DNA of 64,000 nucleotides, from assembly GCA_021029095.1 (NCBI GenBank), contig JAJOHG010000060.1:62001-126000 (forward strand). The letters are read 5' to 3'. Below the pieces are notes generated by a model. That model was not told the DNA's origin. It was given only the letters and a program-made list of their open reading frames with translations, and ran no database searches. This stretch comes from Phellopilus nigrolimitatus. Its lineage: Eukaryota; Basidiomycota; Agaricomycetes; Hymenochaetales; Hymenochaetaceae. The translations under genes and the position numbers were made by a program. Shown here piece after piece: positions 37,487 to 47,585 of this stretch (its first letter is position 1; every line of letters starts with the position of its first letter).

Positions 37487-39114
37487 CGTGGTTAGATTGA
37501 AAGGGGGATGGAGCAGCAGGCGATACGGGCGAAGCTTTTAAATCCTCGATGTACGTATGCCGTAAGTACCTGAGTCAGATTATTATACAGAAGCCGAGTC
37601 GGCACCGAAGCATCGAATACTCTCGAACTCTCCATCAGACTCCAGAGCAATTTCTTGTCATTCTTCGCAGTTCGAGACATTTACCAGAGCGAGGACTTTG
37701 CTGTGAGTACGAGGCAAATCTTTTGTTACACCGCCACTGGAGGTTGTCCGCCGATCTGATTAGTAATCATTGCAGTGGACACGTGCCGCGAACTGCGACT
37801 TGCGCTTCAGACATCTTTTCTTCATGATTTCTCCTTTGGTTTCTTGTCGCTCTTTTCTGAAATCCGAACTCCACTGAAAAATATTCATGTTGTCCGAGCA
37901 ATGTTATCGCAGCAAAACCGAAGTTTGACAATGTCTAAAGACGTCTCAAAACTCGAGAGTCTAAGCTAACTCTTGTCCATGACCCGTCATCTTCAACCGC
38001 GGCCATGTCCTGTCCTCTTTCACATATGTGGGCGGAAACGGCGACGCAGATAAGCACGCGTCCTTCGCGCGCGATATGCATATCGTCGGGTAGACGAACG
38101 TGGGCGCCGGGCACGGCATGGTGTTCGTCAGTCTGATCATTCTTCTGTTACATCGAATTCACATCTAACATTTCCAAAAATGAAACACTCTGCAAGTGCG
38201 CCGTGCTCGCCTCCGCGTGTGCAAGCTGTTCCGCCCCAGCTCTATCCTTGCCGGCCAGGTGATTCAAACTTCCCTCACATGTTGCGCGACTCACCGCTGA
38301 GCTCGAAACGGATAAACAATGTCTGAAGAGCGCACGTGCGAGCGCTGTGCAGAATGCATTAAGTTCCTACGCGACGGCGAGGACGGAAAGGAGGGGCGTG
38401 GTAACGCTTGCTCGATCTGGGTGCGTATCGGCTCGAGGCTTTGGAGGCCGCCTGTGTCTGACGCGATATAGGAAGAAAACGACATAGGCGCACTCCTCTC
38501 CATTCTCTTTCAGTGCTCCTGTTCGCGTTTGTCTTCTCTTCTATCGCCTTGCGCGATATCTAAATGGATGAGCGCAGCGGCATGAAGAAGCATGCTGTGT
38601 TCGCTCTCAGCGTGCGTATCGTCGGTGGTAGAGCGTGAGCGTCTACGAAGAACGGGAGAGATGTATGCCGGTCTGTCCTTTTATTGCTCTCACGGTCTAC
38701 GACTGCGCCCTGCTCACCAGCACACATGACCACCCACAGACATACATGTAAGCGGCATAGCAGCTACCAAATGGTGGTGTTGATTCAAAGACTTGATGCC
38801 GAGAAAAGGAAGGGATAATAATATGACCGAATATCGTACCGCTGCGGGTGCAGATCTTGTGAGCGACACCCCCACAATGTGTTTACGCATAACACAATAA
38901 AGATCTTGACTCTTCTTTTCCATATGCAGAGCATTTCCGATTCCGGATCGATTGCTACGTTAAGAAAAGTACAAGAAAGAAGAGTCGCTGTTAAGACGAT
39001 GCCGAACTGCTTGTTTGATTGACAGGAATCCCGGTCTGACTCCGTGCGGCAAACAGCGAACTTGTTGACATAAAAGACCTCGCACCTCCTGATCTTCCTT
39101 CTAGTCGAACCACG
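37487..39114. other. Region between two divergent C2H2 genes
   Basis: It contains a piece at about 37625-37722 (plus strand) that resembles the terminal gene fragment at the right edge of the window. About 100 bases before the ATG at 39115 are also found before the third finger gene. No intact gene is seen. Confidence 0.5.
37625..37722 (+). pseudogene. Relic paralogous to the right-edge gene fragment
   Basis: The plus strand here aligns with the minus strand of about 63902-63990. They share the words for EQFL or AQFL, a ttaccRgagcgag block, and a ctttgYtgtgagtacgaggc block. Spacing differs by a few bases, which breaks the frame relative to the other copy. It appears to be a decayed duplicate of an unknown gene. 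Confidence 0.45.
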
Positions 39115-40140
39115 ATGGCATACTGCAATCGATGCCAACGTCCGTTCCCCCACGACAGTGCGCTGGACCAGCATGAAAGGGATTCAATTAACCACTGGAA
39201 ATGCAATGACTGCAACAAAGATTTCTCTACTTCGACCGGGCGCGATCAACATTACGCTATGAGTCATAGCCATTCCAAGGGCCAGAGTTGTTGCGGAAAG
39301 CGCTTTAGGACTGACAGCGCCTACGTGAATCACTGCAATGATGCCCACCACTTTTGCAGTTCGCACCGCCGTTTCTTTGTATCCTCCGAAAGCCTCCGTC
39401 AGCACTACAACGACAGCGGAGACCATTACTATTGCACTATTTGCGATGAGTTCTTCGACGATATCGATGACTTGCTTGAGCACGAAGAAGACCACGAAGT
39501 TTGCCATGTGTGTGGAATCATCTTCGCCTCTGGTGAGGCGCTGGCGGACCATAACGAAAGCTCGCACTACTACTGCCGCGAGTGCGACCGGCTCTTCCAA
39601 ACGCCCGCAGGGCTCAAGAGCCATCTTTCCTCCTCTATTCACACTCCGCGCACGATCGCGTGCCCCGGGCGCAAGTGCCACAAGTCATTCGGCTCCCACT
39701 CCGCGCTCATCATGCATGCGGAGAGCAACGCGTGCCCATCGGGCGTTACGCGTGAGGCCGTCAACGCGTTCGTCGCGCGAATGGACCGCCAGAATGTCAT
39801 CACGAACCCCGCGCGCATGGTCGCGGGGCCCGGCGGCTACACAGTTCCTGCGGAGATGGAATACTGGGCGACCGTGGAGATGTGGAACGGTCGTGCTTTT
39901 GAGTGCTTCTTGTGCCTCGATACGTTCCGGACGCTAAGCGCGCTGGACGCGCACCTCAAGAGCCTGCGCCATCGGTCGCGCATATATCGCTGCCCGGGAG
40001 CCGAGTGTCAGCGCGAGTTTCCTGCGCTTAGTGCACTCTGGCAGCATGTCGTAAGTGGGGCGTGTGGCGTTGGGAGGAACAGGCAGGTCCAGCGTATGAT
40101 GGACAACCTGACGTGCGGACTGCGAACCATTGTACTGTGA
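39115..40140 (+). CDS. Multi C2H2 zinc-finger protein, paralog 2
   Basis: A single exon of 341 residues, starting MAYCNRCQRPFPHDSALDQH, has the same domain order as paralog 1. Knuckles include CNRC, CNDC, CTIC, CHVC, CREC, CPGRKC, CFLC and CPGAEC. The TREAVNAFVARMDRQNVITN block and AFECFLCLDTFRTLSALDAH are nearly identical to paralog 3 at 62094. The upstream sequence ending in accacgATGGC and about 60 bases after the stop also match paralog 3, which argues for a recent duplication carrying UTRs. Finger 3 has irregular spacing (SCCGKRF), so it may not fold as in the paralog. The function is unknown. Confidence 0.85.
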   Translation: MAYCNRCQRPFPHDSALDQHERDSINHWKCNDCNKDFSTSTGRDQHYAMSHSHSKGQSCCGKRFRTDSAYVNHCNDAHHFCSSHRRFFVSSESLRQHYNDSGDHYYCTICDEFFDDIDDLLEHEEDHEVCHVCGIIFASGEALADHNESSHYYCRECDRLFQTPAGLKSHLSSSIHTPRTIACPGRKCHKSFGSHSALIMHAESNACPSGVTREAVNAFVARMDRQNVITNPARMVAGPGGYTVPAEMEYWATVEMWNGRAFECFLCLDTFRTLSALDAHLKSLRHRSRIYRCPGAECQREFPALSALWQHVVSGACGVGRNRQVQRMMDNLTCGLRTIVL

Positions 40141-40617
40141 AAGACAAGCTGACTGCCCCTGAAAGATTAACTGTACTTGTATCTTGTTTCCATGCTTTTT
40201 TGAACGGACCTTTCTTTCCAAGACTCATTCCACACTTTTACTTCGCTATGACATCACTTATCCCAGGCCCTCATGCTTCGACGAACGAAAAAGGTTTTGT
40301 TTTTGTTTTTGTTTTACCCCTAAATTGTACTTAGGCATGAGATTTTTGAAACAGATATGTATTTAGGGACAGATATGTCCGTGCGCTCGAGCGCGTAGCT
40401 GGACGTGTTCTCAAGGTGGTGCGTGCCGCTGTTCCAGAGCTTGGCGGTGTCGTCCTCGCTGCCGTTGCTCGTCAGCGGCAGGTTCGGATGGAAGAGCGCG
40501 AAGGAGACGTGGAAACTACCCGCGGGTATTGAAATTTTGAAAAATCTCAACCTGGACCCGCAACAATCCGTGAATGCGGATCAGTAGTCACGGGTACCCA
40601 CTGGTTCTAAGGACTCG
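40141..40617. other. 3' flank of C2H2 paralog 2
   Basis: The first bases match the 3' flank of paralog 3. The rest, up to the CpG-free island, has no gene. Confidence 0.5.
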
Positions 40618-40682
40618 TGGTATGCCCTATGCAGAATCACAATGCAAGATTTTCTTCTGTACAGCAACTGGGGTGTGTGTAT

Positions 40683-40715
<33 letters not shown>
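40683..40715 (+). repeat. Poly-G tract (33 G)
   Basis: An uninterrupted run of 33 G, preceded by GTGTGTGTAT. It lies inside the CpG-free island. A similar run of 26 G begins the other low-CpG segment at 60494. Confidence 0.95.
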
Positions 40716-40717
<2 letters not shown>

Positions 40718-41015
40718 CAATTGACAAACTAGTTGTACAACTTCATGTGAATAACAATAATTGAAAATTGCAAACTATGGCTATTGGCAAACTGATGTAG
40801 TTTCTCTGACAACTAGGTATGCATTGTTACCAATGCTGGTTTTGCTTCTGTCCACTCAATGCAAGGCAATGTGTCCCCTGGGTAACCATGTTGGAGGTAC
40901 TTAAACACAATGCACTGAAGGTTTAGGGGCAGCAAGAAGTACAGCCTGACATCCCAAGTCAAAAAGACACCTCTAACTTTCAAAACCCCGAGCTTCAAAC
41001 CTAATCTACCCATAA

Positions 41016-41659
41016 ATGCCTTCCAACCTAAGTATTTGGGACCTTGTTGCCAACCCAAGCACTGGCACTAAAGATTTGACACCACAAGCTCCTACAAATT
41101 ATAAGGACTTTATTGATCTAAAGATTGAATATTTGAATCATGACTCAATTCAGGAAGGTATGGTAATCTGGGCTCTAAATGGCTCCAGCAGCTCAACCCC
41201 AGGTGGCCCAAGGATTGTCATTGGAAAGGACAAGATAGGAGACACACAAGCCCTTATTACAGTCTACATCAACTCATCCCATGCAAACCTCACTGAACAC
41301 CTTGGCTCCCAAACAGAGTATTATAAGTACTTTATCCCTATCCATCCAACAACCCTAGAGGCAGCCCCAACAAATCAAGATGATTTTGTGATCAAGTTGA
41401 ACCCTGAGCCTCAGCATGGAGCTAGTATTAAAGCAAACTCCTGGGCTTCTGTAGCAGAGAGTGCAACTTGTCCAACTCGGACAGGCACAGTAAGTGTCCT
41501 GATATAAGCCAATCTTTAAAGCTAATGTACTATAACATTCAGTATCAGGTGTTGAATGGCATACAAATTACAGAAGAGTCTATTAGAAGGATCAAGGAGC
41601 ATATTAATCACAACATGAATGCTGATGAAGAGAGTTGTGAGCTAGTAGTTTGCGAGTAG
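41016..41659 (+). CDS. Orphan two-exon gene in CpG-free island
   Basis: Exon 1 is 41016-41489 and exon 2 is 41543-41659, with a clean 53-nt GTAAGT...CATTCAG intron in phase 0, giving 196 residues. No signal peptide or membrane segment is seen. The sequence is mixed polar, with DFIDLKIEYLNHDSIQEGMV early, an SSSSTPGGPRIVIGKDK loop, a beta-like QALITVYIN segment, and a C-terminal helix (ITEESIRRIKEHINHNMNAD). Codon use (AAT, ACA, TCA, almost no CG) is unlike every neighbour. The open frame is intact although CpG loss would easily create stops, so it was probably under selection or arrived already CpG-poor. I do not recognise the family. It may be a transposon accessory protein. Confidence 0.6.
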
Positions 41660-42245
41660 AGCAAGTAGCCCTTCTGTATGTAAATCTTACATGTAGTAAG
41701 ATATGAATTAGAATTCTGTGTACATGTAAACCAATGAATGGTATTTTCACATACTGTGATATCTTTAACTGCATGTAGACCCTGAACCAGCTGTAAGTGT
41801 CATCTGGATTTAAGCTTTTATTGTATGTAAAAAGGCATTGCAAATATAAAAACCCATTTGGTTCATGACAGGTGGGAGGGTTCTGAGCTAATGCTTGCAG
41901 TGTGTTCTCAGGTTAGAAAAAAAAGCACATGCTTTGCCAGCAACTAGTCACAATTTAGAGCAATTTCAATGAGATGCTGAACTGGCTGAAACAATGTAAC
42001 CAGTCAATATGAGGCAACACACTTGAAGAGGGAGCAATAGGGCATACACACTAGCCACATTTTCTTGTTTAGGTAACTATATAGTGGCCTCTGCTTTGTT
42101 TGTATGTGTGCATTAGAGCAGTTTGAAACTAGATTCAGAGTGCAAGGATCTGTACATACACCAACTCGAGTGAGCGCCGGCAGCTCTGAATATCAATTGT
42201 AATTGTAATATAAACGGGACCAGGACGGACCCGCCGAGCTCGGGA

Positions 42246-42255
42246 TTATATAATA
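42246..42255 (+). promoter_or_regulatory. TATA box of the 730-residue gene
   Basis: TTATATAATA lies about 75 nt upstream of the ATG at 42329 and 36 nt upstream of an out-of-frame ATG at 42291. It is just inside the CpG-rich side of the island boundary. Confidence 0.5.
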
Positions 42256-42328
42256 CGAGACGGACCTCGTGCCCAACACGCGTCACGTCAATGAAATTGC
42301 AATTTTGGGTCGCTTGCGCTCTGCTATC

Positions 42329-44521
42329 ATGGCCGTTCACCCCGCTCCGCCCGCCGCTCCGCTCGTCGAATATCCGTCCCCCGTCCAAGTCATTTACCAC
42401 CCACACGACTCCCATCGACACGACGACGATACCGAGGATGTCGACGATGTCGAGCACGAGCATAGGTACGAGCACGACGACCTCGACGACGCCGACACGG
42501 ATGACCTCGAGTCCGACTACGTCGACGTCGACCCCGAACCTGATTTCATCGGCGCGCCCCCAAACACGCATGGACTCAACCCCTACCTCGGCCTCGGCCA
42601 TCGCCCGCGTACCCTCCTGCGGCCCCCATTCGTGCACCGCGAGTCCACGGACGTCGAGTTTGCACAGCGCCACCCCCCGCTCGCCGCGCGCCGCTGGGGC
42701 CGCGTGCGCGCGCTCGGCCTCGCGCGTGGCCGCGCGGGCACGATCCTGCGCTCGCTGCGCGGCTCGTTCAACCGCGGCGCAGCCGCAGGGGGTGGGATGG
42801 GACGGGGGAGAGGCAGGGGCGCCGCGCCGCCGTTCGAGTTCCGCGAGCCCCTGCCTGTCCCGCGCAGCGTGCGCCAGCAGTACTCCGAGCTCGCGCCGAC
42901 GGACGCCGGTGCCGACGCCGACGAGGACGTGGATGTGGAGGAATGGAACGTGGAAGTGCACAAGAGCGCGGACGGCATGCTCGCCCCGCCGCCCGCGCGG
43001 CCCCGGCGCGCCTCGCTCGACACCCTCCGCCCGATCACCGAGCAGCCGCACGTGCACACGCGCTCGCGCTCCGTGTCGCATTACTCCCGGTCTTCGTCGC
43101 CGCTCCAGCGCGCGCACACCGTCTCATCGGTCCAACGGCCCGCGCTGCCGGCCCGCTCATCGTCTGCGCTCAGCGACAGCACCGACACGCTGCAGGGCAC
43201 GACGCTAGCGCCCCACGGCGGCGGCGGCAGCGCCGAGACGGGCGAGACTACCGTCGTCGCACACGACCCCTATCTCATCCCCCTGCCCAGCTCCGTCCCG
43301 AGTTCCGCCCCATCCACGTCCTTCTCCCCACCTTCGCACCGCGGCTCCGCGCGCACGCCCCTTCCCCCGGCCCCTTCAACTTCAAAAGCGCGCCTCACGA
43401 CCGCCCTCGCGCCAGCCCTCCGCGCGCTCGCGCGCCTGCAGCGTCTGCCGTGGATCGCCGAGCCGTACCCCACGCCGGGGATCCTAACCCCTCTCTCCCC
43501 GCCGCAGCGCGTCGCCGCGGATTTCCTACCCCTCTCCTCCGTACGCGCTGCGTCCTTTCCTCAGAGTGGCGCAGGCCAGGACCTGAAGACCGAGACGAGT
43601 AACGGGGAGGGCGCGGCGTCGTGGTACCGCCCTCCAGCGGCGCGCCGGCCGAGCGCGAAGCAGGTCCAGCGTGCTCTCCGCGCCGACGCGGTGCGCGCAT
43701 CAGGGCTCGGCGCGCTGTACGGATATGGAGGGTACGGCGTCGCTGCCGCGCGCAGCTACGCGCAGGGTCGGAAGCAGAGACAGGCGCGGCCGCTGGGGTA
43801 CATGTACGCGCCGCCGTCTGCGAGCGCGAGCGCGAGCGGCAGCGGGCGATCGTACGTGCAGGTGCCGCGCCCGAGCGCACCGACGCCTGCGGCAGCTGCG
43901 CGCTCGGTCTCTGGCTCTGGCTCCGGCTCATATGCGCAGTCGTATGGCCGCCCGCAGACGCAGATGCCGGGGCACGCGGAGTCGTATGCGAGCTACTACA
44001 CCACATCGGCTTCTGCACACCCGGCGGCGGCCCCCAGCCAGGCGCAGAGCACGAACCAGAGCGCGCCAACCTACACGGCCACCGCGCCGAGCCACACACC
44101 CTCCTACGCGTCGCCACCACCGCCGCCGGTTCCCCCCAAGCAGCAGCAATATCATTACTACACGCTCCCGCAGGCTCCTCCAAGCCAGGGCCAGGGCCAG
44201 AGCCAAGGCCAAAGCGGGCACAGGATGTATCTGCCTTACCCGTACGCGGCGTCCTCGCCGCCACTCCCACCGCTACCTGGGCACACTGTCAGCGGGTCCT
44301 CTGGACACAGCGGGAGCAGGTATAGCGGGAGCGGGCACAGCGGGAGCGGGTCGAGCCGGACTCGGAGTGGGTATAGCGGGAGCGGGTACAGCGGCATCGG
44401 GTACAGTGGGAGCGGGTACAGTGGGAGCGGGTACAGCGGGTACGGCACGGTCGTACAGGGGGTGCCGACGACGACGGTGCCCGTGCCCGTGACGTACACG
44501 TATTCGTATTCGTACGCGTGA
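42329..44521 (+). CDS. Large disordered protein, paralog A (730 residues)
   Basis: A long single-exon frame with low-complexity, mostly disordered sequence. It has an Asp/His-rich N-terminus (HDDDTEDVDDVEHEH), an Arg-rich patch (RAGTILRSLRGSFNRG), and a PLPVPRSVRQQYSE motif. The middle is Ser/Pro-rich with LQRLPWIAEPYPTPG and ASWYRPPAARRPSAKQVQR, and the tail is Gly/Ser/Tyr with many SGYSGSG units. Three short motifs (P-x-P-x-SVR-x-QYS, RLPWIA-x-P, SWYRP-x4-Q-x-Q) recur in the 614-residue protein at 47586, so these are paralogs. ATG 42329 has A at -3 and G at +4. No enzyme domain is seen. A scaffold or condensate-type role is possible but unproved. Long frames on the other strand and phases are GC-driven shadows. 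Confidence 0.7.
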   Translation: MAVHPAPPAAPLVEYPSPVQVIYHPHDSHRHDDDTEDVDDVEHEHRYEHDDLDDADTDDLESDYVDVDPEPDFIGAPPNTHGLNPYLGLGHRPRTLLRPPFVHRESTDVEFAQRHPPLAARRWGRVRALGLARGRAGTILRSLRGSFNRGAAAGGGMGRGRGRGAAPPFEFREPLPVPRSVRQQYSELAPTDAGADADEDVDVEEWNVEVHKSADGMLAPPPARPRRASLDTLRPITEQPHVHTRSRSVSHYSRSSSPLQRAHTVSSVQRPALPARSSSALSDSTDTLQGTTLAPHGGGGSAETGETTVVAHDPYLIPLPSSVPSSAPSTSFSPPSHRGSARTPLPPAPSTSKARLTTALAPALRALARLQRLPWIAEPYPTPGILTPLSPPQRVAADFLPLSSVRAASFPQSGAGQDLKTETSNGEGAASWYRPPAARRPSAKQVQRALRADAVRASGLGALYGYGGYGVAAARSYAQGRKQRQARPLGYMYAPPSASASASGSGRSYVQVPRPSAPTPAAAARSVSGSGSGSYAQSYGRPQTQMPGHAESYASYYTTSASAHPAAAPSQAQSTNQSAPTYTATAPSHTPSYASPPPPPVPPKQQQYHYYTLPQAPPSQGQGQSQGQSGHRMYLPYPYAASSPPLPPLPGHTVSGSSGHSGSRYSGSGHSGSGSSRTRSGYSGSGYSGIGYSGSGYSGSGYSGYGTVVQGVPTTTVPVPVTYTYSYSYA
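44330..44445 (+). repeat. In-gene SGYSGSG tandem repeats
   Basis: Units of about 15-18 bases (gggagcgggtacagc and variants) repeat in the 3' end of the 730-residue gene and encode SGSGYSG-type peptides. They look length-variable. Confidence 0.8.
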
Positions 44522-45511
44522 ACTGCGGGTTAGAAGGGGGAGAGAGAGGTGTAGGAATACTGTCGGCGAGGTAGATGCTGTAGATGAATAGGAAGGTGTG
44601 CTGCGTGTAATTGTATGTATTAGTGCAACGTTGTACATGTACGTATGTGATTGTCGGCCATTAGGTTGTAACTAAAGAGTGTTTACAGAAGTCACAGCAG
44701 TAGTGCATGTATTGTATTGGATACACCGGCATTTCTGCCGAGGGCTTGACCTCCGACATAGCAATGTTCTATGGTCCGAAAGCAGTCTCCCAGTCTACCG
44801 GTTGCCAGACTACAGTTGCATATGTTGGAATCCAAGCCGGCGGAGCCCCGTGAGCGAGCGCAGCGTCTCGGCTCAGCGAGCCCGAGGCTCCCAGCTCTGG
44901 GATTGGCTGGCCCGCAATCTATGTCACCCGCGTGCTGCCTGCGCACCACTCCCGACCGCCGTCCGATACCCCTCGTTTTACAGTGCCGAGATAGTTATTT
45001 ACTCATCATTTATTTGTCTTTATCTCTCTTTGTTTTTCCACCCTTTTTCCGTAGCGTAAAAGCGGCTCTCCGCAGCCAGAAAACCCATTTCGCACACCGC
45101 GCAAACGACTGAGGTGAGCTTTCCGACATTATAACGAACTATTATACTTTTACTTATTACTTTATTAAACTAGCTTACTTTGTACTAGGTTAGTTTGCAA
45201 TATGATTAGACGTTCGCACACCGCGCAAACGACTGAGCTTACTTTGTACTAAGGTACTACTGTAACGCCGTTGCGCGGACTTGTCTCACCAAGTTACAGC
45301 ATACGAGACCCATCACAATTTTGCCAAGTTTGTTCCTGGCAAATTCGTATGTGTCCCACTTTGCAGGTTCGATTTCTGTATAAAATGCATCGCTCGCGGC
45401 CTTTCTCACCTCAACACATCTACTTACCAGAAACAAGGTGAACGCCTATCTGCAGTACTCTCAGCGGCAAACATATATATTTCCCACGACAAGCCATTTC
45501 CAGACTTTAAC
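44522..45511. other. Intergenic, two direct repeats
   Basis: This follows the 730-residue gene. It holds a 25-base direct repeat at 45089-45113 and 45213-45237 and a 16-base repeat at 45172-45187 and 45236-45251. No gene is supported. Confidence 0.5.
45089..45251 (+). repeat. Interleaved direct repeats
   Basis: The 25-base word beginning ttcgcacaccgcgcaaacga occurs at 45089 and 45213 (124 bp apart). The word agcttactttgtacta occurs at 45172 and 45236. The second copies are adjacent, so an old duplication may have been shuffled. The function is unknown. Confidence 0.8.
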
Positions 45512-45850
45512 ATGAACTACCCCTCTCTTCACACGGAATTTTCAGAATCAGATGCCAGACATGAGCAGCTACTTGCACGTGCTGAGGGTGTCACCCGTGG
45601 AAATCCACTTACGGAAACTCAAACAAAAGTGCAACGGTTTCACAAGGAAGCTGTTCAAGTGAAAGGACAGAAGGATAATGAATTGCTACTCATCAATCAA
45701 CAAGAGGGTGCACAAGTGGACCAAAAAGTAGTGCAGACGCTGGTAAAATATGAATCTCAATTGGAATATTTACATAGTGTACTCGAGAAATGGATTGACG
45801 AGGCAAAACGTGAAGAGGCGGCGCGCATGCTCGCAGAGATGAGTTTTTGA
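45512..45850 (+). CDS. Small coiled-coil protein, unknown
   Basis: 112 residues from an ATG after an AT-rich leader. There is no signal peptide and the sequence is highly charged. The second half (VQVKGQKDNELLLINQQ and VDQKVVQTLVKYESQLEYLHSVLEKW) has leucines and hydrophobics at heptad-like spacing, suggesting a coiled coil. The frame continues upstream without a stop, so a longer start is possible, but 45512 is the first ATG that precedes coding-like sequence. I do not recognise the family. It lies between the two large disordered paralogs. Confidence 0.5.
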   Translation: MNYPSLHTEFSESDARHEQLLARAEGVTRGNPLTETQTKVQRFHKEAVQVKGQKDNELLLINQQEGAQVDQKVVQTLVKYESQLEYLHSVLEKWIDEAKREEAARMLAEMSF

Positions 45851-46787
45851 ATCCAGTTGGATAAGCGGCAGAAGGCTTCATTATTTGTACAGTGCTAAAG
45901 GGCAATCTTATATACCAAGGGCTACAGGAATTACTAATAATACACTGGTGCAATTAGCCACATTTCCTTTCTAATGTTATGCCTTGAGACTCCGGCATCC
46001 ACATTGTAATGGGCTACATGATATTGAGAGCTACGGCAAATCCGGTTTCAACATCAAAACTCGACCTTCCGTGCTCCTTGAGTAACCCAGCTTGTATCGA
46101 TATCTAGAACACCACGGTCCGCAAAACGCACCTCAAACACGATTACGTAGCGACATCACGTGTACGTTTTACGTTTAAGTCCTTTTTTTCTTTCTTTCTT
46201 TTTTTCCCTTTATATACGGTACGGCTCTCGGAGTCATCGACTTCCTCGCTCAGGCTGCCATCGCACTGAGCACGGGAGCGTGATGACTTGGGATATTCCT
46301 TCATTGATGGCGCAGCTACGGCTTCCTTTCTTCCTGCTGTAATGCATGTGCACTTTTTGTCCACCGCAGCGCTCTATCGGCCGCCTTCTCGAAGCGAGAT
46401 CACTGGAAAGGGCGCCCGGCGGACGGAAATTTGTATGTATGTGTACAGTCTCTTCTTCGCTTTAGAACTCAAGAGTTGTTGGAGGGAACTTGAATACATA
46501 TTTTTTGAATCCGCTTTTTATTTCTCCAGAAAATCGGAATTCTTCTCAACAACTTTTTTTTTTAAGACTGCTGTTGGCTCTATACATCCGACATCAGTAG
46601 GAGAAAATATACGGCCTAGACAATTGCCAAAAACCAGGATCGCCACATGCTTTTGTCAAGGACACGAGCTAGCTTTTCTCTTGAACACACCCCTCCCAGC
46701 CCCGCCGTCAATCCACGGAAGTCTCTTTCTTTTCCACTTTATTCCAAAGCGCATATCGACCTTGCAGCCAGGGAGGCTCAGACAATT
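45851..46787. other. Intergenic
   Basis: AT-rich and T-rich sequence with short open frames. No gene is seen. Confidence 0.5.
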
Positions 46788-47480
46788 ATGATGTCTCTGT
46801 TTGCATTTCTCGCCGAAGATGCTGTACGCTTGCTCGCAGACGCGCAAAATCTCATCGAAGCCGTTGTTTGTTCATTGTTCATTGATGTCCCCGCACATCT
46901 CACACCTCCTGGTCGTGATGCACGTGTGGCCCTCATTCACATCGACGGTCTCAACGACGACATCGGACGTGCTGCTCTTTCTCTTGAATGCATGCGATAT
47001 GCATGTGTCTGTTAGACCTCACTCTTTGAAGAAAATAAAGGCATCCAAAAGGACCACGGGGAGCGCATTTGAGGCGGGAGGTGGGATGAAGGAAGGAGAG
47101 TTAGTTCTGTAGAAACGACACGTACGTCCGACGTTTGCTGGATATTGTTCTTCCTCCTAAATATTCGATCTCTTTTTTTCTTCCCTCTCATTTGCTCAGG
47201 TTCGTCATCTGGATGCTTTCGCCCGTGAACTATGGGCACTGTTATAGGCACGCGATGGACATGCGTACCCTGCGCTCGAAGTCACCAACGCCTCAGATGG
47301 TCGTCTTTCGCTGCGCACGCCTCGTTCTTCTGGGACATGATACACGTGTACGTGCCCATCTCGACATCAACAGCGACTACGGGCTTGCAGCTTGCCCTCT
47401 CTACCTCTTGCCGCGAATACGCCTTCCCAATTGTCTACCACAACACTCCAAAATTGCTATCGATCTCCCAACCCTATCGT
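46788..47480 (+). pseudogene. Possible decayed gene
   Basis: A 75-codon frame (46788-47015) reads with coding character: AEDAVRLLADAQNLIEAVVC, then VALIHIDGLNDDIGRAALSL. After an intron-like TTTGCTCAG, VRHLDAFARELWAL follows and then a stop. Downstream coding-like words continue only by changing frame. This fits a broken multi-exon gene, but the family is not recognised. Confidence 0.25.
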
Positions 47481-47585
47481 CGGACAACAGAAAAGTTGCT
47501 GGTCGGCTGTCCACGGTACGGACGGAACACACGTCGGGCCTGACTTCGACTCAAGATCTTATATTGCACCCGGACATTCATCAGA

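Larger units (their letters stand above)
40618..42165. mobile_element. CpG-free island, putative inserted element
   Basis: I count only about three CG dinucleotides in roughly 1.55 kb, against dense CpG on both sides. The last flanking CG before it is near 40616 and the first after it near 42166. TG and CA are abundant. The island holds a G33 tract (40683-40715) and a two-exon orphan gene (41016-41659). I found no terminal inverted repeats or target duplication by eye. It could be a methylation-decayed transposable element or DNA from a CpG-poor source. The class is unknown. Confidence 0.6.

Noticed and set aside
42113..43117. 334-codon minus-strand frame opposite the 730-residue gene
   Set aside because: Val/Arg-rich antisense shadow that also spans the CpG-island boundary. 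No start context or homology seen.
45330..45400. Possible tRNA because of a ggttcgattt T-loop-like word
   Set aside because: No acceptor stem or anticodon arm can be formed around it.
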